From a halophilic archaeon (lineage in GTDB: Archaea; Halobacteriota; Halobacteria; Halobacteriales; Haladaptataceae), in assembly GCA_003298465.1 (NCBI GenBank), contig QNGA01000004.1, positions 248,001-312,000 on the forward strand: a DNA stretch of 64,000 nucleotides. The letters run 5' to 3'. Under the pieces are notes generated by a model. It saw nothing but the letters and a program-made list of their open reading frames with translations. It made no database searches and was not told where the DNA came from. The position numbers and the translations under genes are program-made. Shown here in pieces: positions 8,767 to 17,927 of the stretch. How positions within the stretch are numbered: the stretch's first letter is position 1; each line of letters starts with the position of its first letter.

Positions 8767-11016
8767 TCATCCTCGGTCGCTTGCGTCCTCGATGGCCGAC
8801 TGGTTCACGGCGTAGATGCGGACCGCGTCGAAGTGACCGACCTTCCGGACGTGGGGGTACTTCTCGAAGTTGGTGTCCCCGTACCGGTCGCGCTCGCGCG
8901 GGCCGAGGTAGACGTAGCGCACGTCGTAGCGGTCGAGCAGACGCTTGCGCGTCTCCCAGCCGGCGGTGTACATCAACTCCACGTCTCGCTTGCGCTCGCG
9001 GTAGGCGTCCCGGCCGCGATAGATGCCTTCCTGGTACCAGCCGACGACCGTGGGAATTCCGGTCAGCGAGGCGACGGGGCTCCCCCACTGGTAGGGTTTG
9101 CCCGGCGCAGAGACGACGTGCGGTCGCCCCTCGCGCGCGTCCATCCACGCGATGGCCTTCGCCTCGGTGGGATGGTGCGTCCAGACGAACGCCTTCCCGT
9201 CGAGCGTCGGGTCGTCGGCGCGGTTGCGCTCCGAGCCGACGTGCTGGCCGAGGGCGAACGCGCCGTACACCGAGGTGGTGAGCAGGAGGACGACCGCGAG
9301 CACCGCACTGACCTGCCGGCGGGACACCGGGACGGCGGGGACCGACCACTTCGGCCCGCGGGCGGAGAGGAGTCGGGCGAGCGCGATTCCGGCGGCGGTC
9401 CCCCAGAGCACCCACACCTGCATGTACACCTTGAACACCGTGTTGAACCGGCTCGCGACGGCGTTGTCCTTCACGTAGACGAATTCGACGAGGAGCACCA
9501 GCCCCGCGCCGCCGACGATCAGGACCGTCTCGAAGTCGAGGTCGGCCCCGGAGCGCAACAGCACCCACCCGCCGACGAGCAGCGGACCGACGAGGACGAC
9601 GGCGGCGACGTTCCCCTGCCAGCCGACGACGAGGAGCGCCGCGCCCGCGACGCCGACCGCCGTGGCCCGCTCCGTCACGGGACGTTTCGCGTACGAGCCG
9701 AGATACAGCGCGAACACGGCGAGGAACGCGCCGTGGACGACGAGCAGTCCCACGAAGCTGCTCCGGTCCGGCAGGAAACCGATGCCGCGGGAACTCGCCG
9801 CACCCAGCAGGATGTTCACCACGAACGGGCCCGCCCAGACGAGCGCCAGCGCACCGACGACCGCGGTGACCGCCGCGGCGCTCGCGGTCCGGTCGAGTTC
9901 CCGCCCCAGCCGGTCGTCCGACTCCGGTGCGGAACGGCCCGGGACGAGCGTTCGCGGGTGTCCGTCCGCGAACGTCAGCGCGAGCCACGTGACGCCGAGC
10001 GTCGTCGGAAAGCTCCAGAAGCTGATGGTGGCGACGAGACCGCACGCGACGGGGAGCGCCCCGAAGACGAGCGCGCGCCGACGGCGGCGGTTCTCGGGCG
10101 GCGTCCGGTAGACCGCGTACGCCAGCGCGGCGACGACGAGCAGGAACGGCTGGCTCGTCATGTGGGCGTGGAGGTCGCCGTTGACGTACGCGAACAGCGG
10201 AAACTCGTTGATGGTGCCGGGGATGACGCGGCTGGCGTCCCAGTAGTGAAACTCCTTCGGGGCGAGCGCGAGCGGTTCGTCCATCTCCAGCGCGCCGGCG
10301 ACGGAGGCAGCCAGCGATTCGGGGAGGACGTTCGCGACGAGTCGGGTCACCGTGAACAGGTTGCTGGCGAACGCGACGAAGAACGCGGCGAGACCGCCCG
10401 CGAGCCGAGGAGACGCACCGCGACGGTCGGCGACGGCACCGGCGAGGCCGTAGACCGTCACGACGAGCATCCCGTAGAACCCCGCCAGCGCGAGGTTGAA
10501 GGCGAAGCTCGGGGCCGTCGCGGTCAGCTTCGTGAGCACCGTCGCCATGAGGATACCGCCGTAGTAGTACAGGACCGGTTCGCCAGCCCACCACATGTCC
10601 TCCGGCGGGAGCGCCGGCGCGCGCATGAGCGACTTCATCAGTCCGAAATCGAGGAACTTCTCGCCGCCGCCGGGGACGATGCCCGGGTCGACGGCCCGCA
10701 CCGCGACGAGGAAGAGAAACGCCAGCGTGAACACGGCCATCGACTCGGCGTAGGCTCCGACGTCGAGGTCGTAGTCGCGTGCGAGGAACACCGACACGGC
10801 GGCGAAGACGGCGACCGCGACGGCGACGGTCAGCGTGGTGAACGCGACCTGACCGAGCCAGTAGGTGAGAAGCGTCACGAAGCCCAGCGCGACGGGGAGC
10901 GCGTAGGTCGCCCCCCGGCCGGGGAAGCGAGCGAAGAGCGCGGCAGCGACCGGCAGTCCGACGAGCGCGAGGACGTAGTAGGTCGCCAGCCACAGAGCGA
11001 CGAGCGCGTACTCCAT
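8767..11016 (-). CDS. DUF2298 (Chlor_Arch_YYY) multi-spanning membrane protein
   Basis: The 749-residue protein has at least twelve hydrophobic segments and the EPVLYYYGG tri-tyrosine motif (about residues 146-154) that names the Chlor_Arch_YYY/DUF2298 family. The N-terminal half also carries WWAGEPV and RAVDPGIVPGGGEK, and the C-terminus is a soluble region ending in the ISR-like DRYDVRYVYLG stretch often seen in membrane glycosyltransferases of the GT-C type. A lipid-linked sugar transfer role is an inference; no member of the family is known to me to be characterised. A CGTTTACCG promoter-like element lies about 27 bases upstream. Confidence 0.88.
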   Translation of the reverse strand: MEYALVALWLATYYVLALVGLPVAAALFARFPGRGATYALPVALGFVTLLTYWLGQVAFTTLTVAVAVAVFAAVSVFLARDYDLDVGAYAESMAVFTLAFLFLVAVRAVDPGIVPGGGEKFLDFGLMKSLMRAPALPPEDMWWAGEPVLYYYGGILMATVLTKLTATAPSFAFNLALAGFYGMLVVTVYGLAGAVADRRGASPRLAGGLAAFFVAFASNLFTVTRLVANVLPESLAASVAGALEMDEPLALAPKEFHYWDASRVIPGTINEFPLFAYVNGDLHAHMTSQPFLLVVAALAYAVYRTPPENRRRRRALVFGALPVACGLVATISFWSFPTTLGVTWLALTFADGHPRTLVPGRSAPESDDRLGRELDRTASAAAVTAVVGALALVWAGPFVVNILLGAASSRGIGFLPDRSSFVGLLVVHGAFLAVFALYLGSYAKRPVTERATAVGVAGAALLVVGWQGNVAAVVLVGPLLVGGWVLLRSGADLDFETVLIVGGAGLVLLVEFVYVKDNAVASRFNTVFKVYMQVWVLWGTAAGIALARLLSARGPKWSVPAVPVSRRQVSAVLAVVLLLTTSVYGAFALGQHVGSERNRADDPTLDGKAFVWTHHPTEAKAIAWMDAREGRPHVVSAPGKPYQWGSPVASLTGIPTVVGWYQEGIYRGRDAYRERKRDVELMYTAGWETRKRLLDRYDVRYVYLGPRERDRYGDTNFEKYPHVRKVGHFDAVRIYAVNQSAIEDASDRG

Positions 11017-11158
11017 TCTGTTGGGCGTGGAGCGCCCGAGCGGTAAACGTCTTTGGGTCGTGAAACGTTACAGCGAAGTGACGAGCGGACAGGGAGATGA
11101 ATTCCCACGCGGTCTTCGAATCACAACCCTTAACTGCAAAACCGCGCTACGGTGTAGT

Positions 11159-11233
11159 AGCGGGATGGGATAGCCAGGAGATTCCGGCGGGCTCATAACC
11201 CGCAGATCGGTAGTTCAAATCTACCTCCCGCTA
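11159..11233 (+). tRNA. Initiator tRNA-Met(CAT)
   Basis: The 75-base gene has acceptor AGCGGGA/TCCCGCT with an A1-U72 end pair, and an anticodon stem GCGGG/CCCGC around CTCATAA. Both the A1-U72 pair and the three consecutive G-C pairs next to the anticodon loop mark archaeal initiator tRNA rather than elongator tRNA-Met. No intron is present and CCA is not encoded. Confidence 0.95.
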
Positions 11234-11403
11234 CTCCTGCCGCGAACGTTTTTACGTCCTCGAAACTGCCTCGTTACTCGTTCCTGTGCGCCGATCCGGA
11301 CCCTCGTTACCCGTTCTCGTCCGGCGGTTCGGACGGTACTCGGTTGCGAGCGACGCGACCGTGGCCACGCGCCTTATTGGCTGCGAGGGAGTAGTCGGAA
11401 GCG

Positions 11404-12096
11404 ATGACATCCGTACTGTTCGTCGTGAGCGAGGAAGGGTACTGGGGAGAGGAGTGCGTCGACCCGCTGGAGACGCTGTCCGAGGAGGACGTCGACGTGA
11501 CGGTCGCGACACCCACCGGGGGAAAGCCGGTCGTCGACGGACGCTCCGTCGACCCGGACAGCGTCGGCGAGGAGACGGCCGAACGGGTCCGCGACGTTCA
11601 CGAGAACGACCAGCGGTTGCAGAACCCGACACAGATAGCGAGGACGTCCGCGGACATGTACGACGCGGTCGTGTTCCCGGGCGGTCACGGCACGGTGTGG
11701 GACATCAACCAGGACCGTCACGCCCGTCGACTGCTCCGGAACGTCGTCGAGGGCGACGACGGCAAGGCGCTCGTCATCTGTCACGCCGTCGGTCTGCTCG
11801 CGTTCGCCCGCGATAGCGACGGCGAGTTCCTGGTCGACGGCCGCGACGTCACGGGATTCCCCAACGAGTGGGAGGAGGACATCGTCGACGAGAACGACAT
11901 GATGCCCGACGGGCGGAAGCTCCCGTACTACGTCGAAGACGAGGTGAAGGCGGCGGGCGGGAACTGGGACGCGGAGCTCGACGCCGACACGAGCGTGCGG
12001 ATGGACGGCGACCTCCTGACGGGGCGCGGTCCGGAGTCGTCGCACGATGCGGCAGTGACGCTGCTCGAAGCGCTCGGCGTTCAGACGCCCGCGTAG
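11404..12096 (+). CDS. DJ-1/PfpI family protein (Hsp31-like glutamine amidotransferase fold)
   Basis: The 230-residue protein has the DJ-1/PfpI layout: a LFVVSEEGYWGEEC N-terminus with Glu, a FPGGHGTVWD loop, and the nucleophile elbow LVICHAVG where Cys is followed by His. The insert GFPNEWEEDIV followed by PDGRKLPYYVED resembles the Hsp31/glyoxalase III branch, so a glyoxalase, deglycase or chaperone role is possible. A TATA-like CTTATTGG sits about 30 bases before the ATG. It is a single gene. Confidence 0.85.
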   Translation: MTSVLFVVSEEGYWGEECVDPLETLSEEDVDVTVATPTGGKPVVDGRSVDPDSVGEETAERVRDVHENDQRLQNPTQIARTSADMYDAVVFPGGHGTVWDINQDRHARRLLRNVVEGDDGKALVICHAVGLLAFARDSDGEFLVDGRDVTGFPNEWEEDIVDENDMMPDGRKLPYYVEDEVKAAGGNWDAELDADTSVRMDGDLLTGRGPESSHDAAVTLLEALGVQTPA

Positions 12097-12205
12097 ACCC
12101 GGGACGCCCGGACCTCCGTCGAATCGCAGACGAGGGCGGCCGTCGTCGGATGGAAGCGTTTGATTTATTCGATTGGTCCTCTCAGGCACGAGAGAGGTAT
12201 CCACA

Positions 12206-12481
12206 GTGCTAGGAACTCGCGGCGTGCTCGCGATACTGGCCGGCATCGCGATGACGTTCGGCGTCGTCGCGCTACGCACCGGACGAAAACCGCTCGGACT
12301 GTGGCTGTTGACGGCGGGGTTCGGGACCGCGAGCCTGTGGTCGGGGTTGAGCATCTTCTGGGCGAGAAACAACGCGAGCATGCTGTCCGCCGAGTCGCAC
12401 CTCATGCTGGGGACGATGGCGGGCGCTGGGACCATCTACTACGGCGTCCTGGCTCGGGAAGCGGTTAGCGAAAGGGAATAA
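12206..12481 (+). CDS. Small membrane protein of unknown function
   Basis: From a GTG at 12206 the gene encodes about 91 residues with hydrophobic segments near 4-24, 31-52 and 61-80. An in-frame TTG at 12173 is possible but would add polar residues before the first helix, so the GTG is preferred. A TTTGATTTATTCG element at about 12159-12171 may be the promoter. It resembles small three-helix haloarchaeal proteins without assigned function. Confidence 0.58.
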   Translation: MLGTRGVLAILAGIAMTFGVVALRTGRKPLGLWLLTAGFGTASLWSGLSIFWARNNASMLSAESHLMLGTMAGAGTIYYGVLAREAVSERE

Positions 12482-12590
12482 CGCTTCGCACGAGAGGACG
12501 GCTCGTTTCGAGTACGCGCTCGAAATTGGTCTATATCTACTCTCCTCTTCTATGAACTCACGAAAATAAAAACCTTCTGTCAATCAGTAG

Positions 12591-12612
12591 TTTTAAATAC
12601 ATCTTGGCCAAG
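12591..12612 (+). promoter_or_regulatory. TATA box and palindromic candidate operator of the ABC importer
   Basis: TTTTAAATA at 12591-12599 is centred about 26 bases before the ATG at 12621, as expected for a leaderless archaeal gene. A perfect palindrome, CTTGGCCAAG (12603-12612), lies between the TATA box and the start codon, where a bound repressor would block transcription initiation. Confidence 0.5.
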
Positions 12613-12620
12613 TCTTTGGT

Positions 12621-14675
12621 ATGCCACGGCGACGCAATGGAAGTGGTGCAGACGACAGCCGACGGAAGTTCCTGAAGGCGAGCGGCGCTGGTGCGGTGGC
12701 GCTCTCGCTCGCTGGTTGTTCCGGCAACAACAAAAACAACAAAGACCCGAACACCGACGGTACCAGTAACAGTCCGGGCGGGACCAAGACGACGGAAGTG
12801 TCCGGTTACGACATCGGTCCGGACCAGATCGAGGCCGGCGGTACGCTTCGGTACGGGATGCACACGCCGCCGGACAGCCCGAACTACATGCTCGCGGGCA
12901 GCGTGTACTCCGCGGTCGCCCTGGATCCGGTGTACGACTTCGGTCTGACCCAGGACCCGGTCACCTTCGAGTACAAGCCGGGCGTGTTCACCGACTGGAC
13001 GGCGAAGAACACCGACAAGGAGAACCCGGACATCTACGCCAACGTTCGGAAGGACGGCCTGGAGTGGAACGACGGCGAGAAGTGGAAGCCCATCGAGGAC
13101 ACCCTGTTCTCCTACCAGTTCCAGCTCGACAACCAGCCGGGCGAGTGGTCCGTCTGGAACTACTTCAGCAAGGTCGAAGAGGCCAGCAACGACTGGGACC
13201 TCCACATCAAGATGGCCGGGAAGATCGGAACGTGGGAGTCCTCCATCCTCGCCGGCGCCCCCATCATCCCGAAGCACATCTGGTCGAACGTCGACTACCA
13301 GAAGTACAACCCGGTCGAAGAGCAGGACGAGGGTCCCGTCGGGACCGGTCCGGCCAAACTGGTCAAGTACAAGCCGGACACGGCGATGCAGCTCAAGACG
13401 CGACGCGACTACGTCGATAACACGTACGCCCTCAACCGCCTCGAATGGCAGAAGAACCACGACGCGGTCATCCACGGCGGTCCCTTCCTCGACAAGGTGA
13501 ACTTCAAGGTGTACGGCGGGAAGACCCCGATGACCCAGGCCTACCTGAACGGTGAGGTCGACACCCACTACGGGAGCCTCAGCGTGGAGAAGATTCCCCA
13601 GGCCCGGAAAAAGTCCGGTATGGGTCTCGTGAAAGGGTTCGACAGCGGGTTCACCTACCTCGGGTACAACTGTCGTCGCCAGCCGCTCGACGACGTGGCG
13701 CTCCGCCAGGCGATGGCGTTCCTCTTCGACGACAAGTTCTGGGTGGAGAAACAGAAGAACAACTTCGTCATCAAGGGCGACTACGCCCAGGCGCCCGGGT
13801 ACAAGGCCGTTCGTCCGGAATCGGTCTGGGACGGCAAACTGCTCGAAGCTCCCGAGACGGAGGCGTTCAACTTCCGCAGAAAGCAGGGCAAAGAGCCCGA
13901 CGTGCAGGGCATCCGGAACTTCCTGACGAACGGAAACGTCATCAGCGGCTCCGGCGACTACGTCGGACAGCAGTTCCCCGGCACGTTCTCGGGCGTCGAG
14001 GCGAGCAGGTCGAGCGCCAAGCATAACTACAGCTTCGGCTCGCCCCAGACCCAGGTCATCAGGGACCAGCAGGGAGCCGACAAGGAGATTCGCGTGAACG
14101 GCCAGACCATCCCGGAGATGATGGACGGCGACGCGATCACCGTCCTCATCGACCCGCCGGGCGACAAGCCCAAGGAGGCGAAGGCCATCAACCAGTGGGT
14201 CACGAACCTCAAGAAGGTCGGTATTCCGGCCAAGACCAAGCCGATCGCCTTCAACACGATGAAGGCGAAGGCGTACGTTCAGGAGGACTTCGACATCTAC
14301 CCGATGGGCTGGGGCGGCACCAGTCCGCTCGGGACGTCGATGCGCGTATTCTTCCACTCGGAGAACGCCGGCGGCGACACCAAGAAAACCGCCTACAACT
14401 CCACCGGCTACGGCGTCTCCGGCGGCAGCGCCGACGACCTGCTCGACTCCGCGCAGAAGGAGATGGAACCGAAAAAGCGCAACAAGAAGTGGGCGAAGGC
14501 CATCGAGAAGGTCTACCTGGACCAGCCATACATGGTCTGGGACTACGCGAAGTACCGCTGGCCGATGAACACTCAGAAGTTCGACGGCTACATCGAGGGC
14601 ATCGTCGACCCCGGCTACGCGACCTGGGGAGACCAGTTCAACAACATCTACCTGAAGAAGAACGTGAAGAAGTAA
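12621..14675 (+). CDS. Peptide/nickel-type ABC transporter substrate-binding lipoprotein
   Basis: The 684-residue protein begins with a twin-arginine signal (SRRKFLKASG) followed by an LAGC lipobox, then a low-complexity Asn/Lys/Thr/Gly linker. It should be Tat-exported and lipid-anchored on the outer face of the membrane. The mature part has the length and order of the SBP_bac_5 family, which delivers oligopeptides, dipeptides or related solutes to the ABC permease. It is the first gene of a five-gene importer. It contains many Lys residues for a haloarchaeal protein. The ligand cannot be told from the sequence. Confidence 0.9.
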   Translation: MPRRRNGSGADDSRRKFLKASGAGAVALSLAGCSGNNKNNKDPNTDGTSNSPGGTKTTEVSGYDIGPDQIEAGGTLRYGMHTPPDSPNYMLAGSVYSAVALDPVYDFGLTQDPVTFEYKPGVFTDWTAKNTDKENPDIYANVRKDGLEWNDGEKWKPIEDTLFSYQFQLDNQPGEWSVWNYFSKVEEASNDWDLHIKMAGKIGTWESSILAGAPIIPKHIWSNVDYQKYNPVEEQDEGPVGTGPAKLVKYKPDTAMQLKTRRDYVDNTYALNRLEWQKNHDAVIHGGPFLDKVNFKVYGGKTPMTQAYLNGEVDTHYGSLSVEKIPQARKKSGMGLVKGFDSGFTYLGYNCRRQPLDDVALRQAMAFLFDDKFWVEKQKNNFVIKGDYAQAPGYKAVRPESVWDGKLLEAPETEAFNFRRKQGKEPDVQGIRNFLTNGNVISGSGDYVGQQFPGTFSGVEASRSSAKHNYSFGSPQTQVIRDQQGADKEIRVNGQTIPEMMDGDAITVLIDPPGDKPKEAKAINQWVTNLKKVGIPAKTKPIAFNTMKAKAYVQEDFDIYPMGWGGTSPLGTSMRVFFHSENAGGDTKKTAYNSTGYGVSGGSADDLLDSAQKEMEPKKRNKKWAKAIEKVYLDQPYMVWDYAKYRWPMNTQKFDGYIEGIVDPGYATWGDQFNNIYLKKNVKK

Positions 14676-14702
14676 CGTCGCCGTCTTCGCTCGGCGCTCG
14701 TC

Positions 14703-14708
14703 TTTTTT
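14703..14708 (+). terminator. T-tract, possible partial terminator after the binding-protein gene
   Basis: Six T residues follow a G+C-rich stretch 28 bases after the substrate-binding-protein stop. A partial stop here would leave more transcript of the binding protein than of the permease genes, as is common for ABC importers. Confidence 0.35.
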
Positions 14709-14766
14709 CGCCCGACTGCGGCCGGTGACACTGCGTGAGAATCACTACATTGATAATGAACGTGTA

Positions 14767-14781
14767 CCATGCACGGCATGG
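14767..14781. repeat. Inverted repeat between binding-protein and permease genes
   Basis: CCATGC (14767-14772) and GCATGG (14776-14781) form a 6-base inverted repeat with a 3-base spacer in the 163-base gap before the first permease gene. It could be an operator for an internal promoter or part of an RNA hairpin. No other element is clear in this gap. Confidence 0.35.
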
Positions 14782-14838
14782 ACACTCAAAAGTAAGCGAT
14801 ATGGAAATCAAGACAATGGAACTGATCGACGCCGAACC

Positions 14839-15828
14839 ATGACACGCATTAGCGCACGGTATCTAGGAAAGCGGCTGGTCGTCTCCTACCTGACCCTGCT
14901 CGTGATCATGACGATCCTGTTCGTGCTCATCAGGAGCATGCCGGGGTCGATAATCACGAACATGATTACGCCGGAGATGGAACCCGCCCAGATCGACCGG
15001 CTACGGGAGCAGTGGGGACTCAACGAACCGCTGTGGCGCCAGTACATCGAGTTCATGATAAACTACCAGACCGGGGACTTCGGACGGTCGCACATCTACA
15101 AGCAGTCGGTCTGGAGCGTCATCGTCCGGCGGTTCCCGCGGACGATCATCCTGTTCGGCGCAGGGTTCGTCGTCGCGTACACGATCGGTCCGCTCGTGGG
15201 CATGTATCTTGGCTGGTGGCGCGGGACCTTCAAGGACAAGAGCGTCTTCGCCACCGGTCTGACGATGTACTCCATGCCGGCGTTCTGGATCGCGTGGCTG
15301 TTCATCTGGCTGTTCAAGTTCGAACTGGGGTGGCTCAAGAGCGCGTACATGCTCGACCAGTTCGCCACCTTCGAGTGGACGGCGGTGACCGCGATGACGA
15401 ACATCTTGCACCACATCGCGTTACCGCTGTTGAGCATCTCGTTCGTCGGCTGGGTCGGCGCGATGCTGATCATGCGGCCGTCGATGAACAACGTCACGAG
15501 CCAGGATTACGTGTTCCTGGCGCAGGCGAAGGGGCTCAGCGAACGGACGGTGATGATGAAACACGCGGCCCGGAACGCGCTCATTCCGGTAACGACGCAG
15601 GCCATCGTCGGTCTGGCGTTCCTCATCGACGGCAGCGTCCTCATCGAGCAGGTCTTCAGCTGGCCCGGTATCGGACAGCTGATCGTCAGTGCCGTCTTCC
15701 GACAGGACTACGCCGTCGCACAGGCGGCGTTCTTCATGCTGGCCGTGCTCATCGTCGCGGCCCGCCTGCTGACCGACATCGTGTACACGTATCTGGATCC
15801 GCGGATCAAGTTCGGGGAGGAATCATAG
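14839..15828 (+). CDS. ABC transporter permease, DppB/OppB type
   Basis: The 329-residue protein starts with the N-terminal helix typical of the DppB family (YLGKRLVVSYLTLLVIM) and has six or so membrane helices. The coupling-loop EAA-type motif is seen in DYVFLAQAKGLSERTVMMKH, which contacts the ATPases. The frame is open further upstream, but the ATG at 14839 gives the standard family N-terminus. Its stop abuts the start of the second permease with no spacer. Confidence 0.92.
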   Translation: MTRISARYLGKRLVVSYLTLLVIMTILFVLIRSMPGSIITNMITPEMEPAQIDRLREQWGLNEPLWRQYIEFMINYQTGDFGRSHIYKQSVWSVIVRRFPRTIILFGAGFVVAYTIGPLVGMYLGWWRGTFKDKSVFATGLTMYSMPAFWIAWLFIWLFKFELGWLKSAYMLDQFATFEWTAVTAMTNILHHIALPLLSISFVGWVGAMLIMRPSMNNVTSQDYVFLAQAKGLSERTVMMKHAARNALIPVTTQAIVGLAFLIDGSVLIEQVFSWPGIGQLIVSAVFRQDYAVAQAAFFMLAVLIVAARLLTDIVYTYLDPRIKFGEES

Positions 15829-16776
15829 ATGTCAACGCAATCCGAGCAGGCTTCGAGCTTCAGTTCGATAAAGGAACGCTGGGAACCGCGCATAGAACGA
15901 TTCCGCCGAGGATGGGACCGGTACACCCGTCACAAGATGGGGGTCATCGGGCTCTTCATCATGGTGATGTACATCCTCTGGGCGCTGTTCCCGTCCGTCT
16001 TCGCACCCCACCGGCCCGAGTGGCAGGCGTACATCGGGTACACCAACGGATACATGCCGTCCGACGCAGTGCTGCCCCACCCGCCGGCGTTCGGGGACCC
16101 GTTCTTCGCCCCGCTCGGGACGAACGAGTCCGGACAGGGTGTCTTCACGCTCATCGTGTACGCCACCAAGGACGCCCTGTACATCGGGTTCGCGGCGGGC
16201 CTGCTCTCCAGTCTCGTCGGCGTCCCGCTCGGACTCATCAGCGGATTCTACGGCGACACGTGGATCGACGAGGCGATCCAGCGCATCGTCGACGTGATGT
16301 ACGGCATGCCGTTCCTGCCGTTCCTCATCGTCCTCGTCGCCATCCGGGGAATCAGTACGACCAACATCATCCTCGGTATCGCCATCACCTCCTGGCTGAA
16401 CAACTGCATCCTCATCCGCGGAGAGACGCTCTCGCTGAAGGAACGGGCCTACGTCGAGTCCGCGCAGGTCGCGGGCGCGAGCGACACGCGCATCGTGTTC
16501 AGACACATCATGCCGAACGTCGTGCCGCTGGCGTTCGTCTACCTCGCCCAGGACGCGGCAGCGGCGATCATCGCGCAGGCGTCGCTGGCGTACCTCGGAC
16601 TCGCCGACTTCACCAAGATCTCCTGGGGGACCATGATCGAGAGCGTCAAGGCGCACAACATGATCTACTCTGCGCCGTGGTGGCTCATCCCGCCGGGGCT
16701 GGCGATTACGGCCCTCGCAGCGGCGTTCTACTTCATCGGGTTCTCTATCGAGGACGTCGTCAACCCACAGGACTAA
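15829..16776 (+). CDS. ABC transporter permease, DppC/OppC type
   Basis: The 315-residue protein has a soluble N-terminus, a first helix near residues 40-60, a large external loop and five more helices. The coupling segment RAYVESAQVAGASDTRIVF is the EAA motif and GFYGDTWIDEAIQRIVDV is typical of DppC. The start codon follows directly on the stop of the partner permease, and a GGGGAGG Shine-Dalgarno-like sequence lies about 10 bases upstream. It forms the heterodimeric membrane channel with the upstream protein. Confidence 0.92.
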   Translation: MSTQSEQASSFSSIKERWEPRIERFRRGWDRYTRHKMGVIGLFIMVMYILWALFPSVFAPHRPEWQAYIGYTNGYMPSDAVLPHPPAFGDPFFAPLGTNESGQGVFTLIVYATKDALYIGFAAGLLSSLVGVPLGLISGFYGDTWIDEAIQRIVDVMYGMPFLPFLIVLVAIRGISTTNIILGIAITSWLNNCILIRGETLSLKERAYVESAQVAGASDTRIVFRHIMPNVVPLAFVYLAQDAAAAIIAQASLAYLGLADFTKISWGTMIESVKAHNMIYSAPWWLIPPGLAITALAAAFYFIGFSIEDVVNPQD

Positions 16777-16778
16777 CC

Positions 16779-17927
16779 ATGACACTGCTAGAGGTAAACG
16801 ACCTTCACGTTCGGTACGACGCGGGCGAAAAACAGGTCCACGCCGTCGACGGCGTCGAGTTCGGCGTCGATTACGGCGAGACGTACGGTCTCGTCGGCGA
16901 GTCGGGGTGTGGAAAGACCACGCTGGCGAAATCGCTGATGCATCTCCTCGACTCGAACGGGTACGTCGAGAGCGGCGAGATCTGGTTCGACGCGACGCTT
17001 CCGCAGTGGGAGAACGACCGCGGCGAACCCCGTCAGGAGATAATCGACGGCGACCGGTATCCGGTACGCGAGGACGGGATGACCGACCTCGCCAAACTTG
17101 ACGACCAGCAAATACGCGACCTCCGGTGGCGGAACATCGCGCTAATTCCCCAGAGCGCGATGAACGCCCTCAACCCGGTGTACAAGGTCGGCGACCAGAT
17201 CGTCGAAGCCATCCTGCGACACGAACCGGAGACGACGCGCGAGGCGGCCGACGCCCGGGCGCGCGACCTGCTCGAACGGGTCGGCATCGAACCCGAGCGC
17301 GCGGACGACTACGCCCACCAGTTCAGCGGCGGCATGAAACAGCGGGCCGTCATCGCCATGTCGATGGCGTGCAATCCGGACCTGCTCATCGCGGACGAGC
17401 CGACGACCGCGCTGGACGTCATCATCCAGGACCGCATCCTCGAAGAACTCGAGGAACTGCAGGAGGAGTTCGGCGTCTCCATCCTCGTCGTCAGCCACGA
17501 CATCAGCGTCATGGCCGAAATCTGCGACAAGCTCGCCGTGATGTACGGAGGGAAGATAATGGAGAGCGGTCCGAAGGAGGCGGTGCTGGACGAGACCGCG
17601 AACCCCTACACGCTGGGGTTGAAGAACTCCTTCCCGACCGTGGCGGAGGCGGACCAGGACCTCATCTCGATTCCGGGGACGCCGCCGACGCTGCTCGACC
17701 CGAGCGACGGCTGCCGGTTCGCGAACCGGTGTCCGTTCGTCGTCGACGAGTGCCACACGGCCCATCCACCGATGTACGACGTCGAGCGGGCCGAAGCCGG
17801 ACGGCGCAGCGAATCGGACGAAGTACGCGCGCATCGCTCGGCCTGCTACCGGGTCGACGAACTCGACGAGATGCGAACTGACGCAGGAAAGGAGGAAACA
17901 TGGGAACGAGTGACTCAGAGCCACTGA
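16779..17927 (+). CDS. Peptide ABC transporter ATP-binding protein, DppD/OppD type
   Basis: The 382-residue ATPase has Walker A GESGCGKTT (residues 40-48), the signature FSGGMKQRAVIAMSMA and Walker B LLIADEPTTALD, followed by the oligopeptide-transporter C-terminal Cys motif (CRFANRCPFVVDEC...CYRVDEL). The ATG at 16779 lies two bases after the permease stop. It overlaps the next ATPase gene by 28 bases. Confidence 0.92.
   Translation: MTLLEVNDLHVRYDAGEKQVHAVDGVEFGVDYGETYGLVGESGCGKTTLAKSLMHLLDSNGYVESGEIWFDATLPQWENDRGEPRQEIIDGDRYPVREDGMTDLAKLDDQQIRDLRWRNIALIPQSAMNALNPVYKVGDQIVEAILRHEPETTREAADARARDLLERVGIEPERADDYAHQFSGGMKQRAVIAMSMACNPDLLIADEPTTALDVIIQDRILEELEELQEEFGVSILVVSHDISVMAEICDKLAVMYGGKIMESGPKEAVLDETANPYTLGLKNSFPTVAEADQDLISIPGTPPTLLDPSDGCRFANRCPFVVDECHTAHPPMYDVERAEAGRRSESDEVRAHRSACYRVDELDEMRTDAGKEETWERVTQSH

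Noticed and set aside
8648..11046. Long frames on both strands through the DUF2298 gene
   Set aside because: Very Arg- or Glu/Asp-rich translations without domain signs; the 749-residue frame at 8767-11016 has coherent membrane helices and the YYY motif.
12558..14357. A 599-codon minus-strand frame opposite the substrate-binding protein
   Set aside because: No recognisable domain; the plus frame has a Tat lipoprotein signal and a known family length.
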